Source: Pseudomonadota bacterium (lineage in GTDB: Bacteria; Pseudomonadota; Alphaproteobacteria; Rhodospirillales; Magnetospirillaceae). Taken from it: DNA of 64,000 nt. The position numbers and the translations under genes are program-made. Shown here piece by piece: positions 9,281-16,939 of this stretch. The stretch covers positions 83,748 through 147,747 of the forward strand of contig JAJXWP010000006.1 in assembly GCA_021781575.1 (NCBI GenBank), in the 5' to 3' direction. The notes beneath the pieces were generated by a model. That model ran no database searches. It worked only from the letters and a program-made list of their open reading frames with translations, and was not told the DNA's origin. The first letter of the stretch is position 1; each line of letters begins with the position of its first letter.

Positions 9281-9304
9281 GGAGGGAACCGGCCGGTTCC
9301 CTCC
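9281..9304. repeat. 24-bp perfect palindrome between the cytochrome pair and the glycan operon
   Basis: GGAGGGAACCGG is followed directly by its reverse complement CCGGTTCCCTCC. A second hairpin, CGGGCA-gta-TGCCCG, lies at 9255-9269. Both fall between the stop of the EB_dh cytochrome gene and the start of the glycan operon, on the same strand. They could terminate the cytochrome transcript or act as an operator for the glycan operon. No T-run follows. Confidence 0.6.
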
Positions 9305-9324
9305 TCTCCGGCCCTTGTATCGAT

Positions 9325-10275
9325 TTACTTGACGACGAAGTCGGCGTTGCCGCCATCGAAGGTCATGGTCTTTTCGAACGAGACCCAGTGATAACGATGG
9401 GCCGCATAGCCGCCGTGGATGGCGAAGCCGATAGTGTAGATCTTGCCGGCCTCGAGATCCTTATAGGGGGCGCCAGCCTTCAGCTTGCGGCTGATGACGA
9501 CCACCCACTTGCCGCCTTCCAGCTTGCCGTCGGCCGCCACCTGCTTGGCCGGCTGGTATTCGCGCTTCTCGAGGACGAAGGCCTCGCGGGCGCTGGCGGG
9601 CTTGCCGGGGTTCAGGTCGGCCTGCCAGTATTCCAGATACTCGCCGTCGGCCCGCATCTTGTCGAGGTCGGCCGCCGGCTTGATGTCCGGCCCGCCATGG
9701 CGGGTCATCTTGACGCGCGAGCGCATCAGGTACTTGGTGTTCTCCTTGCCGGGGGTGGCGCTGGCCATGTTGTCCAGGTCGTCATGGCAGGCGACCCAGC
9801 AGCCGGCGCGGTTGGCTTCCTTGACCACGCCGTCGTTGACCATCATGGTGACCTTGGTCTCGACGTCCGGATCCATCTTCGGACCGGCCGCCGGCATGTC
9901 GGGGAATTCGAAGCGGACATAGAGCTTGTCGGCGTCATGCGCCATCTTGACATTGGCGACGATATGGCCGGCCTTGCCGGGGATCGGCGCCGGCTCGAGC
10001 TTCTTGCCGCTGGCGATCTTGTCGCCCATCATCGCCGCTTCGCTCTTGCCCTCGACGTCGTGGCATTCGTGGCAGTTCTTGCCGTCGCGGAAAACCGGGG
10101 CGCCGCTATGGTCGGTCGGCGTCAGCACCCATTCCCAGGATGCCTGGCCGGGGTAGAACATGGTGATGTTCTTGCCCTGCACCGCGTTCCAGTCGACCGC
10201 ATGAGCCGGGGCACACCACAGGGTGGTGGCCAGCGCCGCGGCGGCGAAGGGGGCGTAAGACTTGCTGATTTTCAT
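9325..10275 (-). CDS. Periplasmic cytochrome with ethylbenzene-dehydrogenase-type haem domain (EB_dh family)
   Basis: 316 residues from an ATG with GGAGA 8 bp upstream. A signal peptide ends at APAHA (residue 26). One standard haem motif, CHECH, lies at residues 68-72. A second Cys-pair motif, CWVACH, at 159-164 has three residues between the cysteines instead of two. The C-terminal half (DKLYVRFEFPD, KWVVVISRKL, YTIGFAIHGGYAAHRYHWVS) looks like the gamma subunit of ethylbenzene/DMSO-reductase type II enzymes, a beta-sandwich that holds haem. It lies 29 bp after the NapC-like gene, so the two form an operon. The role would be a periplasmic electron carrier between the NapC-like quinol oxidoreductase and the decahaem cytochromes; that wiring is inferred. 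Confidence 0.83.
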   Translation of the reverse strand: MKISKSYAPFAAAALATTLWCAPAHAVDWNAVQGKNITMFYPGQASWEWVLTPTDHSGAPVFRDGKNCHECHDVEGKSEAAMMGDKIASGKKLEPAPIPGKAGHIVANVKMAHDADKLYVRFEFPDMPAAGPKMDPDVETKVTMMVNDGVVKEANRAGCWVACHDDLDNMASATPGKENTKYLMRSRVKMTRHGGPDIKPAADLDKMRADGEYLEYWQADLNPGKPASAREAFVLEKREYQPAKQVAADGKLEGGKWVVVISRKLKAGAPYKDLEAGKIYTIGFAIHGGYAAHRYHWVSFEKTMTFDGGNADFVVK

Positions 10276-10304
10276 GGAAGTCATCTCCAAGATCCTGGAA
10301 ATCG

Positions 10305-10913
10305 TCAGCCGCCGAGGTCAAAGGATTCGGGTGCGGCCGGCTTGAGAAGATTTTGCAGCGGCTTGTGGGTGATGCCCTTATGGCAGTCGATGCAGGTCAT
10401 CCCCTTCTGCCGGGCATAGGCATGCTGCACCTGGGCGCGCTCCGGCTGATCCGGGGCGGACATCGCCTCGAAGCTATGGCAGTTACGGCATTCGCGGGAA
10501 TCGGTCGCCTTCATCCGGGCCCAGACGTCCTGAGCCAGTTCCAGGCGGTCCTTTTCGAACTGCGCCGCCACGTCGGGGGCATGGGCCATATGCCCGAACA
10601 GGTGTTCGAACAGGTCTTTGGTCGCCATCACCTTGGCCAGCATGGTGAACTGCCACTTCTTGTGCGGGACATGGCAGTCCGGGCATTCGGCGCGCACGCC
10701 AAAGGCGTTCTGATAATGCTTGCTCTTTACGTATTCCTGGTAGGGAACCTGCATTTCGTGGCAGGAGAAGGCGCAGAATTCCAGGTGGTTGGTATAGTCG
10801 ACGGCGGTCGCATAGGTGCCGGTCAGGGCCAATCCGAACATGAAAAAGACGCCTGCGACGATGACGTATTTTCGGTATTTGGGTGAGAAAAGAAGCTTCA
10901 AACTTTTGAACAT
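10305..10913 (-). CDS. NapC/NirT-family membrane-anchored tetrahaem cytochrome c
   Basis: 202 residues. The start at 10913 has AGGGA upstream and places one N-terminal anchor helix (YVIVAGVFFMFGLALTGTYA, residues ~16-35). Haem motifs are CAFSCH (47-52), CPDCH (77-81), CRNCH (142-146) and CIDCH (174-178), four in all, as in NapC, NirT, NrfH and CymA. The first has three residues between the cysteines and is followed by Glu-Met, matching the position of the special first haem of the family. Members exchange electrons between the quinone pool and periplasmic cytochromes. It is transcribed with the EB_dh cytochrome and diverges from the second decahaem/barrel module, which suggests all feed one electron route. 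Confidence 0.92.
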   Translation of the reverse strand: MFKSLKLLFSPKYRKYVIVAGVFFMFGLALTGTYATAVDYTNHLEFCAFSCHEMQVPYQEYVKSKHYQNAFGVRAECPDCHVPHKKWQFTMLAKVMATKDLFEHLFGHMAHAPDVAAQFEKDRLELAQDVWARMKATDSRECRNCHSFEAMSAPDQPERAQVQHAYARQKGMTCIDCHKGITHKPLQNLLKPAAPESFDLGG

Positions 10914-11450
10914 TGCCAGAATTCCCTGTATCGCCCCCCCATGACTGGGACATCGCGTAAGCGGACGGCGATCCCCCCTCGGACCGCAGCTGGACTGGGC
11001 AGTCGCACGGACTGCCGGGGAAGGTTCTGCCTTTAATTCTTTTAGATTGGTAGTACCAGTTCCGATCAGAATCGTAAGACCAGTGGCGAATTTTCGATGA
11101 CGCCAGGGCGTGCGTATTAAAAACATTCGAAACAAGTGCTGAAACACGCCCTCGAGTGCCGATTTTATTGACCATCTCCAGTCAATATCTGTGACTTTTG
11201 GGCAACAGCGTTCGGCAAATCCTGAACCGGTATTATCAAAATTCCGAGAACTGGTCGTACCGGTGGTGGGGCGATTAGTGGATAACGCGCGATCAGCGGG
11301 CTGGGCGAGGAGCATGCCGATTGCGGCATTTGGGGCTTCCAAACGCCGTTAAGTGTGACCTGGGAACCGGGCCCGTCGGTTTTTCCACTGCGGCGACGCC
11401 GCAAACAACTGCCGCCAGGGAATCCTCCCGGCGAGACAGGGGGAACTGAT
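10914..11450. promoter_or_regulatory. 537-bp divergent intergenic region between the NapC-like and decahaem genes, with several inverted repeats
   Basis: No gene is visible here. The region is less GC-rich than its neighbours and must hold promoters for both directions. Symmetric sites include: GGTAGTACCAGTTC at 11049-11062 with a near reverse complement, GAACTGGTCGTACC, at 11248-11261 (12 of 14 pairing); the 12-bp palindrome ACGCCAGGGCGT at 11100-11111; ATTGAC-8-GTCAAT at 11167-11186; and TGCGGC-GAC-GCCGCA at 11389-11403. The decahaem gene has a strong GGGGGA ribosome site just before its ATG. No canonical FNR box or sigma-54 site was found by eye. Confidence 0.55.
11167..11186. promoter_or_regulatory. 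Candidate operator, ATTGAC-N8-GTCAAT
   Basis: A perfect 6-bp inverted repeat separated by 8 bases lies near the middle of the divergent cytochrome promoter region. TTGA and TCAA are 10 bases apart, not the 6 of an FNR/FixK box, so a different dimeric regulator is more likely. The binding protein is unknown. Confidence 0.35.
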
Positions 11451-12404
11451 ATGCATTTGAGAACGTTGATGATCGGGTTGTTGTCCGGCGTCGCGCTGAG
11501 CTTGTGCGCCGTTGGCGCCCGGGCGGCGGAGACGGCCGCGGCGGCGCCTCAGTACGCCCCGATGGGGGAGCAGACCTGCCTGAAATGCCACGACCGTGCG
11601 CCGATCGACGCCACGGCGATCTTCAAGACGCCGCATGGCGTCAAGGGCGACAGCCGGACCCCCATGGGGCAGCACGGCTGCGAAAGCTGCCATGGCCCCA
11701 GCTCGGCTCACTACGAGAGCACTCCGGCCCCCGGCCAGAAGCGCGTCTCGCCGGCCGTCGTGTTCACCGGCCCGAACGCCTCTCCGGTGGCGGCCCGCAA
11801 CAAGATGTGCATCTCCTGCCACGAGAACGGCCTGCGCATGAACTGGGTCGGCAGTCAGCATGAGATGAACGACATCGCCTGCAACAACTGCCACACCATC
11901 CACGTCGCCAAGGATCCGGTGCTGGTCAAGTCGACTCAGCCGGAGAAATGCTACACCTGCCATGCCGAGCAGCGTGCGCTGGCTCTCCAGTTCTCCCACC
12001 ATCCGATCGACGAAGGCAAGGTGGTGTGCTCGGACTGCCACAACCCCCACGGGTCGCCAGGTCCGAAACTGCTGAAGGAAGTGCGTGTCACCGACACCTG
12101 CTACAACTGCCATGCCGACAAGCGCGGCCCGATGCTGTGGGAACATCAGCCAGTTCGCGAGGATTGCACCAACTGCCACAACCCCCATGGTTCGGTGAAT
12201 GCCTGGTTGCTCAAAGAGAAGGTGCCGTTCCTGTGTCTGGATTGCCATGCGGCGACCAACGACATGGGCGGCGTCGGCGTCTCCGTCAAATCGGTGCAGC
12301 CGCATAGCAGCAGCCTGTACCTGTACGGTGACCGCAGCTGCCTGAACTGCCACTCGCAGATTCATGGCTCGAACAGCCCCAGCGGCTCGACCTTCTTCCG
12401 TTGA
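11451..12404 (+). CDS. Decahaem c-type cytochrome, MtrA/PioA (DmsE) family
   Basis: 317 residues from ATG 11451, with GGGGGA upstream. The signal peptide ends near VGARA (residue 25). Ten CXXCH motifs follow: CLKCH, CESCH, CISCH, CNNCH, CYTCH, CSDCH, CYNCH, CTNCH, CLDCH and CLNCH. Length and haem count match MtrA, PioA, MtoA and DmsE. These proteins conduct electrons through the outer membrane inside an MtrB-type barrel, whose gene begins 16 bp downstream. It is a clear paralogue of the partial gene at 1-543. PioA-type proteins carry a long N-terminal extension that is absent here, so MtrA/MtoA/DmsE size fits better. Confidence 0.95.
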   Translation: MHLRTLMIGLLSGVALSLCAVGARAAETAAAAPQYAPMGEQTCLKCHDRAPIDATAIFKTPHGVKGDSRTPMGQHGCESCHGPSSAHYESTPAPGQKRVSPAVVFTGPNASPVAARNKMCISCHENGLRMNWVGSQHEMNDIACNNCHTIHVAKDPVLVKSTQPEKCYTCHAEQRALALQFSHHPIDEGKVVCSDCHNPHGSPGPKLLKEVRVTDTCYNCHADKRGPMLWEHQPVREDCTNCHNPHGSVNAWLLKEKVPFLCLDCHAATNDMGGVGVSVKSVQPHSSSLYLYGDRSCLNCHSQIHGSNSPSGSTFFR

Positions 12405-12420
12405 GTGGAGGCATAGAATC

Positions 12421-14793
12421 ATGAGAACTCACTACACATTGAAAGCCGCTGCGCTTGCCGGTGTGTGCATGCTGCCGCTCATCGCTGTGGCCAACGCTCA
12501 GGATGCCGACGGCTTCGACGTCTCCACGGCGGCGCCGAAGGCGGTCAGCAACAACCTGCAGGCACCCGACAACGAAGTCACCCTTGGCGTCGGTGGAGTC
12601 ACCACCAAGAACGCCGTGTTCGGCCGCTACAACGGCCTGACCAACTCCGGCGTCGGCGGTTGGGGCGACTTCAATCTGAACGCCCGCGATGCCTGGGATA
12701 GTGGCAAGACCCACTATTTCAGCTTCACCGGGGACAATCTTTACTTCGGGAATGCCGCCAACAACCCTAGCATCGGCGGCGTCGGCGCCATCGCGCCGGA
12801 AGCGTCGCTGAACATGAAGGTGGGCGATCAGGGCAAATGGGGGGTGAACGCCTTCTATAACGCCATGACCTACACCTGGAGCACCAACTTCACCACCATT
12901 CTCGACCAGGCCGGCAACCTGAACCCCGGCCTGCAGGCGGCGTTTATCCGCAACGGAGCGTATCTCACCAATGCGACGAGCCTGGGATCCTTCTATAATC
13001 CACCCAATGCCCGTGGCATGATCAGCACCACGGCGGCGAACACCGGCCCGGCTCTCGGCTCGGCCAACGAGTACATCGATACGGTCGGCACCCGCCGCGA
13101 TCTGTTCGGAGTGAGCGGCAACTATCGGCTCGGCGATTGGCTGTTCACCTCCACGGTGTCGGACGAACACAAGGAAGGTTCGCTGGAGAACGCGATGACC
13201 ACCTCCGGCAGCAATGCCGGCTTCATCCCGTTCGCCATGCCGATCGACTACGACACCGAGTCCTATAAGGTCGCGGGCGCCTACACCACGCCGAGGCTGC
13301 AGGCGCAAGTCGGCTACACCTACTCGAACTTCATCGACCACAATACCGGTGGTTATCAGTTCGAGGGCTGGAACTTCGCCGTCGCCAACACCGGCGGCGT
13401 CTACAACAGCTTCCAGGAGTCGGGCGTCTATAGCCTGCCGCCCAGCAACCAGGCCCATACCTTTGCTGGCCAGGTCGGCTACAATCTGACCCCGACCACC
13501 CGCTTCAACGCCACCGCCAGCTATCAGCTGCAGTTGCAGAATGATCCGTTCGCGGCGGCCACCCAGAACGGGTTCGTCCTCGGCAGCTCGACCCTGTCGA
13601 GCCAGCTGGCGTCCAATCCGAGCAACCTCTCCGGCGTGGTCCAGACCTTCTTCGGCAATGCGACGGTGAACTCGCATCCGCTGCCGAAGTTGAACCTGAA
13701 GGCCAGCTATTCGATCGACATGCGGACTCCCGAAATGAGCCCGGTGTGGATCTATGGCGATGCGACCGACTCCAACGCCCTCAGGTTGCGCGAAGCGGTG
13801 CAGGAACAGTGGACCAAACAGGACATGGTGCTGGAAGCCGGCTATCATGTGCTCGACTCCACCCGGGTGACCTTGGGCTACGCCTATCGCGACGCCGATC
13901 GCGAGAACGCCATCACCCATCACACCGGCGACAACGAAGGATCGATCAGGGTCAACAGCACCTTAACCCCGAACCTGATCGGTATCCTGGGCTATGTCCA
14001 CGCCGAGCGGACCGCTTCGGCGCCCGACTTCAGCCTGTGGAACCTGCAGATCAACTCGGACTGCGGAAGCAGCCTGACCGCCGGCAACAACCTCGGCTGT
14101 CAGCAGGTTCCGTTCTACGAGGCGGCCCGTACCGAAGATGCCGTCACGGCCATGCTGAACGGCACCATCCGCCCCGACATGTCGGCCAGCCTGTACGGCA
14201 AGTTCACCAACAACCAGTACCACAACGACGATGCCCTCTATCATGCGATCTTCAATTCGCCGGTGGGCATTGATCATGACTACAGCGTGCAGGCGGGGCC
14301 CAACCTGTCCTACCGGTATGCTCAGGGTTCGGAAGCGCATATCTTCTATACCTACCTGCGCAACTACCGCGACATGCGGGCTCTCGCCAACACCGCTGGC
14401 GAATACAACGAGGCCTCGACCTACGACATCCACACCGCCGGCATCGGCGGCACCTGGAAGGTGGCCGAGAAGACCAAGGTGGGCGCCGATTACATCTATT
14501 CCTACGGGAATCAGGCGTTCAACCAGTCGGGTATCTGGACGATGGGCGAAGCCGGCCAGAATTACGGCGGCGACCCTCAGCTGAATACCCAGTCGAGCAA
14601 CAATCAGTTCAAGGTCCATGCGACCTATGATCTGACGACTGCTACCCAGCTTTATCTGGCCTATGAGTTCGACAGCCTCGATATGGCCGACTGGGCTTTG
14701 ACCGGTGCTTCGGTGGGGCAGGTACTGACGGGTGATCTGCCCGCTCATTACAATGTCAGCACCGTCATGGCAGCGGTGAAAATGAAGTGGTGA
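12421..14793 (+). CDS. MtrB/PioB-family decahaem-associated outer-membrane beta-barrel protein
   Basis: 790 residues from ATG 12421 (GTGGAGG about 10 bp upstream). A signal peptide ends at VANAQ (~residue 27). The body alternates short aromatic strands and Gly/Asn-rich turns and ends in a terminal Trp (KMKW), a usual BAM-recognised end. It shares the start (THYTLKAAALAGVCMLPL), the NGLTNSGVGGWGDFNLNARD block and a central Cys pair with the barrel at 571-2832. It is 16 bp after the decahaem gene, so the two are one operon that ends at a strong terminator. It is expected to house the decahaem cytochrome across the outer membrane. Confidence 0.93.
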   Translation: MRTHYTLKAAALAGVCMLPLIAVANAQDADGFDVSTAAPKAVSNNLQAPDNEVTLGVGGVTTKNAVFGRYNGLTNSGVGGWGDFNLNARDAWDSGKTHYFSFTGDNLYFGNAANNPSIGGVGAIAPEASLNMKVGDQGKWGVNAFYNAMTYTWSTNFTTILDQAGNLNPGLQAAFIRNGAYLTNATSLGSFYNPPNARGMISTTAANTGPALGSANEYIDTVGTRRDLFGVSGNYRLGDWLFTSTVSDEHKEGSLENAMTTSGSNAGFIPFAMPIDYDTESYKVAGAYTTPRLQAQVGYTYSNFIDHNTGGYQFEGWNFAVANTGGVYNSFQESGVYSLPPSNQAHTFAGQVGYNLTPTTRFNATASYQLQLQNDPFAAATQNGFVLGSSTLSSQLASNPSNLSGVVQTFFGNATVNSHPLPKLNLKASYSIDMRTPEMSPVWIYGDATDSNALRLREAVQEQWTKQDMVLEAGYHVLDSTRVTLGYAYRDADRENAITHHTGDNEGSIRVNSTLTPNLIGILGYVHAERTASAPDFSLWNLQINSDCGSSLTAGNNLGCQQVPFYEAARTEDAVTAMLNGTIRPDMSASLYGKFTNNQYHNDDALYHAIFNSPVGIDHDYSVQAGPNLSYRYAQGSEAHIFYTYLRNYRDMRALANTAGEYNEASTYDIHTAGIGGTWKVAEKTKVGADYIYSYGNQAFNQSGIWTMGEAGQNYGGDPQLNTQSSNNQFKVHATYDLTTATQLYLAYEFDSLDMADWALTGASVGQVLTGDLPAHYNVSTVMAAVKMKW

Positions 14794-14821
14794 TCTGCTG
14801 ATCAGGCAGAGCCAATAGAAC

Positions 14822-14857
14822 GGGGCGGCTCCTTCGGGGGCCGCCCCAATTTTTTTT
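14822..14857 (+). terminator. Rho-independent terminator of the decahaem/barrel operon
   Basis: GGGGCGGC (14822-14829) pairs with GCCGCCCC (14840-14847) around a short loop and is followed by AATTTTTTTT. It lies 29 bp after the barrel stop and touches the convergent NrfJ-like stop. Confidence 0.9.
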
Positions 14858-15245
14858 ACTTGGCCGGAACCGGTTCCACCGCTTCGACGAAATCGACCGA
14901 TTCAAAATTCCGCTGAAGCGTCTTGCTGAAGAAATTCTTCATCGGCATGCCGTCGGGCCAGCGGATGGCTGCGCCGGGCTTGAGGTCGATGGCCGGAGCC
15001 GCCAGCCATTTGTCGTCACTGCCTTCCTTTACCCGGATGTACACATAGGGATTTGCCGAAAGGACTTCCTCCACCGTTCCGCTGTGGTTCATCTCGGCCT
15101 TCGCGGTGCCATGGCCCTGGCCCTGGCCGATTGCCGGATGCCCGGGCGGCATCTTGCCCATGGGCATCGGACCGGTGGGCATCTGCGCGACGCTGGTTGC
15201 CAAAGGGATGACGACGAATAGCGTGGCAAGAAGGGGAAGTCGCAT
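14856..15245 (-). CDS. NrfJ-like small periplasmic protein
   Basis: 129 residues with a signal peptide (RLPLLATLFVVIPLATSVA), then a Met/Pro/Gly-rich segment (MPTGPMPMGKMPPGHPAIG) and a C-terminal domain with GTVEEVLSANPYVYIRVKEG. The MPxGHPxI motif followed by a small OB-like fold is seen in NrfJ-type proteins coded near multihaem cytochromes. AGGAG precedes the ATG. The role is not established; a metal, haem or cytochrome maturation partner is possible. It lies 64 bp downstream of the MocR-like regulator on the same strand, so the two may share a transcript. Confidence 0.68.
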   Translation of the reverse strand: MRLPLLATLFVVIPLATSVAQMPTGPMPMGKMPPGHPAIGQGQGHGTAKAEMNHSGTVEEVLSANPYVYIRVKEGSDDKWLAAPAIDLKPGAAIRWPDGMPMKNFFSKTLQRNFESVDFVEAVEPVPAK

Positions 15246-15309
15246 GTGGGCTCCTGTTGCAATGGACTGATGAACGTGCGCCTGGGTCCGTTTCGGGTGC
15301 CGATGACGG

Positions 15310-16788
15310 TCAGCCCGCCGCCTTCCGACGGTGCTCCATCAAGACCGCCGCCAGGCCATCCACGCCTTCCTGGATCTGCCGCTCGTCGAGCGACGAGTAG
15401 CCGAGCACCAGCGCATTGGACGCATAGTGGCAAGGGACATGGCTCAGTGGACCCTTGGTATTGATGGTATAGATGCCGATTCCCCGCTGGCGGGCCAAAT
15501 CCTGGACGACCGAAGCCGACGGGAATTCGGATGGCAACAACCAGGTCACATGGTATCCGGCGTCGGTGCCGAACAGTTGCGGTTCGCCGAAATGGCGCTG
15601 CAGCCGGCCGATCAGGCAATCGCGCCGCTCCATGTAGACCTTGCGGACCCGCCGCAGATGGCGGTCGTATTCACCGGAGGCGATGAACTCAGCCAGGACC
15701 ATCTGTTCGAGCCACGGGTTTCCCTGGTCGAGCAAGGTCTTCACGGCGACGGCCGACGGGACCAGTTCCTGCGGCACCACCAGATAGCCGAGGCGCAGGC
15801 CGGCCCCCAGGTTGCTGGCGAAACTGCCGCTGCACAACACCAGTCCGTAGGGGTCGAGGCTCTTCAGCGACGGCGGTCCCATGCCACGGTAGCGGCATTC
15901 ACCGTCGCAGTGATTGTCGATCAGATAAGCCCCGGCCTGGCGGGCCCACTGGATCAGCCGCTCCCGCCGATCGGTCGGCAAGGTGCCGCCGAGCGGGTTC
16001 TGGTGGGAGGGCGTGACATAGGCCAGAGTCACCGGGCCGCTCGGCAGATGGTCGACGTCGATGCCGTTCTCATCAACCGGCACCGCGCATTGCACCGCGC
16101 CCAAGCTGTCGAACAGATGGCTGACAGCTTCCGGGCAGGGCCATTCGACCACCACCCGGTCTCCGCGGCGCAGGAACATTTGGGCGGCGATATGGTGCGC
16201 CTGCTGGCAGCCGGTGACCACGATCACCTGTTCCGGATCGACGACGATACCGCGGTGGGAGGCCAGCCATTCGCTGATCGCCTGCTTCAGCGGCGGGACG
16301 CCGCTGACCGGCGACACCTGGCTCAGGCCCTTGCCGAAGCATTCGAGGACATGCTGGGTGATGCGCTGCCAGGTTCTTAACGGGAAAATGCGGAAATCGG
16401 GGCCGTTCCAGAAATCGATCAGTGGCCGTCGCTCCGGCAATGCCGGCGGGGAGGGGCCGAGAAAGACTGGTGGGCGGAGCTCCGACTGGGGGAGGACCTC
16501 GACGCTGTGGGGCGCCGCCGCGCAGGTGGGAACAATGTCGGGCAAGGTGCCGCAGACGAAGGTGCCGACGGCCGGGCGGGTTTCCACATAGCCTTCGGCG
16601 ATCAGCCGTTCATAAGCGAGAAGCACCGTGGTCCGCGACACGCCCAGGCTTTCGGCGAGGAAACGGGTGGCGATCAGGCGAGAGTTGGGCTTCAGGCGCT
16701 TGCTGATGATGAGAGCGCGCAGCTGCTCGTATAACTGGTTTTGCAGCGGCTCGGCGAGATGGCGGTCGAGTTCGATGGGAAGCTGCAT
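15310..16788 (-). CDS. MocR/PdxR-type GntR-family regulator with an aminotransferase-like domain lacking the PLP lysine
   Basis: 492 residues. Residues 1-~75 are a GntR winged helix (LYEQLRALIISKRLKPNSRL, then FLAESLGVSRTTVLLAYERL, ending EGYVETRPAVGTFV). The rest is a fold-type I aminotransferase domain with TPSHQNPLGGTLP and LRLGYLVVP. The usual GTFSKxLxPxLRxGY segment reads GSFASNLGAGLRLGY here, so the lysine that forms the Schiff base with PLP is replaced by Ser. The IEDDYDSEFRY segment reads IDNHCDGECRY, so the Asp and Tyr that contact PLP are Asn and Cys. The domain probably no longer binds PLP covalently and may sense another ligand. The target may be itself, the adjacent NrfJ-like gene, or the cytochrome island. 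Confidence 0.85.
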   Translation of the reverse strand: MQLPIELDRHLAEPLQNQLYEQLRALIISKRLKPNSRLIATRFLAESLGVSRTTVLLAYERLIAEGYVETRPAVGTFVCGTLPDIVPTCAAAPHSVEVLPQSELRPPVFLGPSPPALPERRPLIDFWNGPDFRIFPLRTWQRITQHVLECFGKGLSQVSPVSGVPPLKQAISEWLASHRGIVVDPEQVIVVTGCQQAHHIAAQMFLRRGDRVVVEWPCPEAVSHLFDSLGAVQCAVPVDENGIDVDHLPSGPVTLAYVTPSHQNPLGGTLPTDRRERLIQWARQAGAYLIDNHCDGECRYRGMGPPSLKSLDPYGLVLCSGSFASNLGAGLRLGYLVVPQELVPSAVAVKTLLDQGNPWLEQMVLAEFIASGEYDRHLRRVRKVYMERRDCLIGRLQRHFGEPQLFGTDAGYHVTWLLPSEFPSASVVQDLARQRGIGIYTINTKGPLSHVPCHYASNALVLGYSSLDERQIQEGVDGLAAVLMEHRRKAAG

Positions 16789-16815
16789 GCCCCGTAGCCA
16801 ACCATTGGAGAGACC

Positions 16816-16839
16816 GCTTGCCTACCCGCCAAGGCAAGC
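16816..16839. promoter_or_regulatory. Inverted repeat upstream of the MocR-like gene, candidate operator
   Basis: GCTTGCC (16816-16822) and GGCAAGC (16833-16839) form a perfect 7-bp inverted repeat 27 bp before the regulator's start. On the minus strand a TATAAT hexamer (16856 to 16851) lies just upstream in an AT-rich stretch, so the repeat would sit at the start of the transcript. That placement fits autoregulation. No good -35 was seen. Confidence 0.4.
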
Positions 16840-16939
16840 GGAACATTCGTATTATACCCATAAGATATATAGGTTTACCACCCAACTTATTGTTTTGTTG
16901 CGGGACGAAAAAATCGCCACTATGGATATAATACTAATT

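Noticed and set aside
11167..11186. FNR/FixK box in the cytochrome promoter region
   Set aside because: TTGA and TCAA are separated by 10 bases instead of 6, so it does not fit the consensus. It is kept only as a generic inverted repeat.
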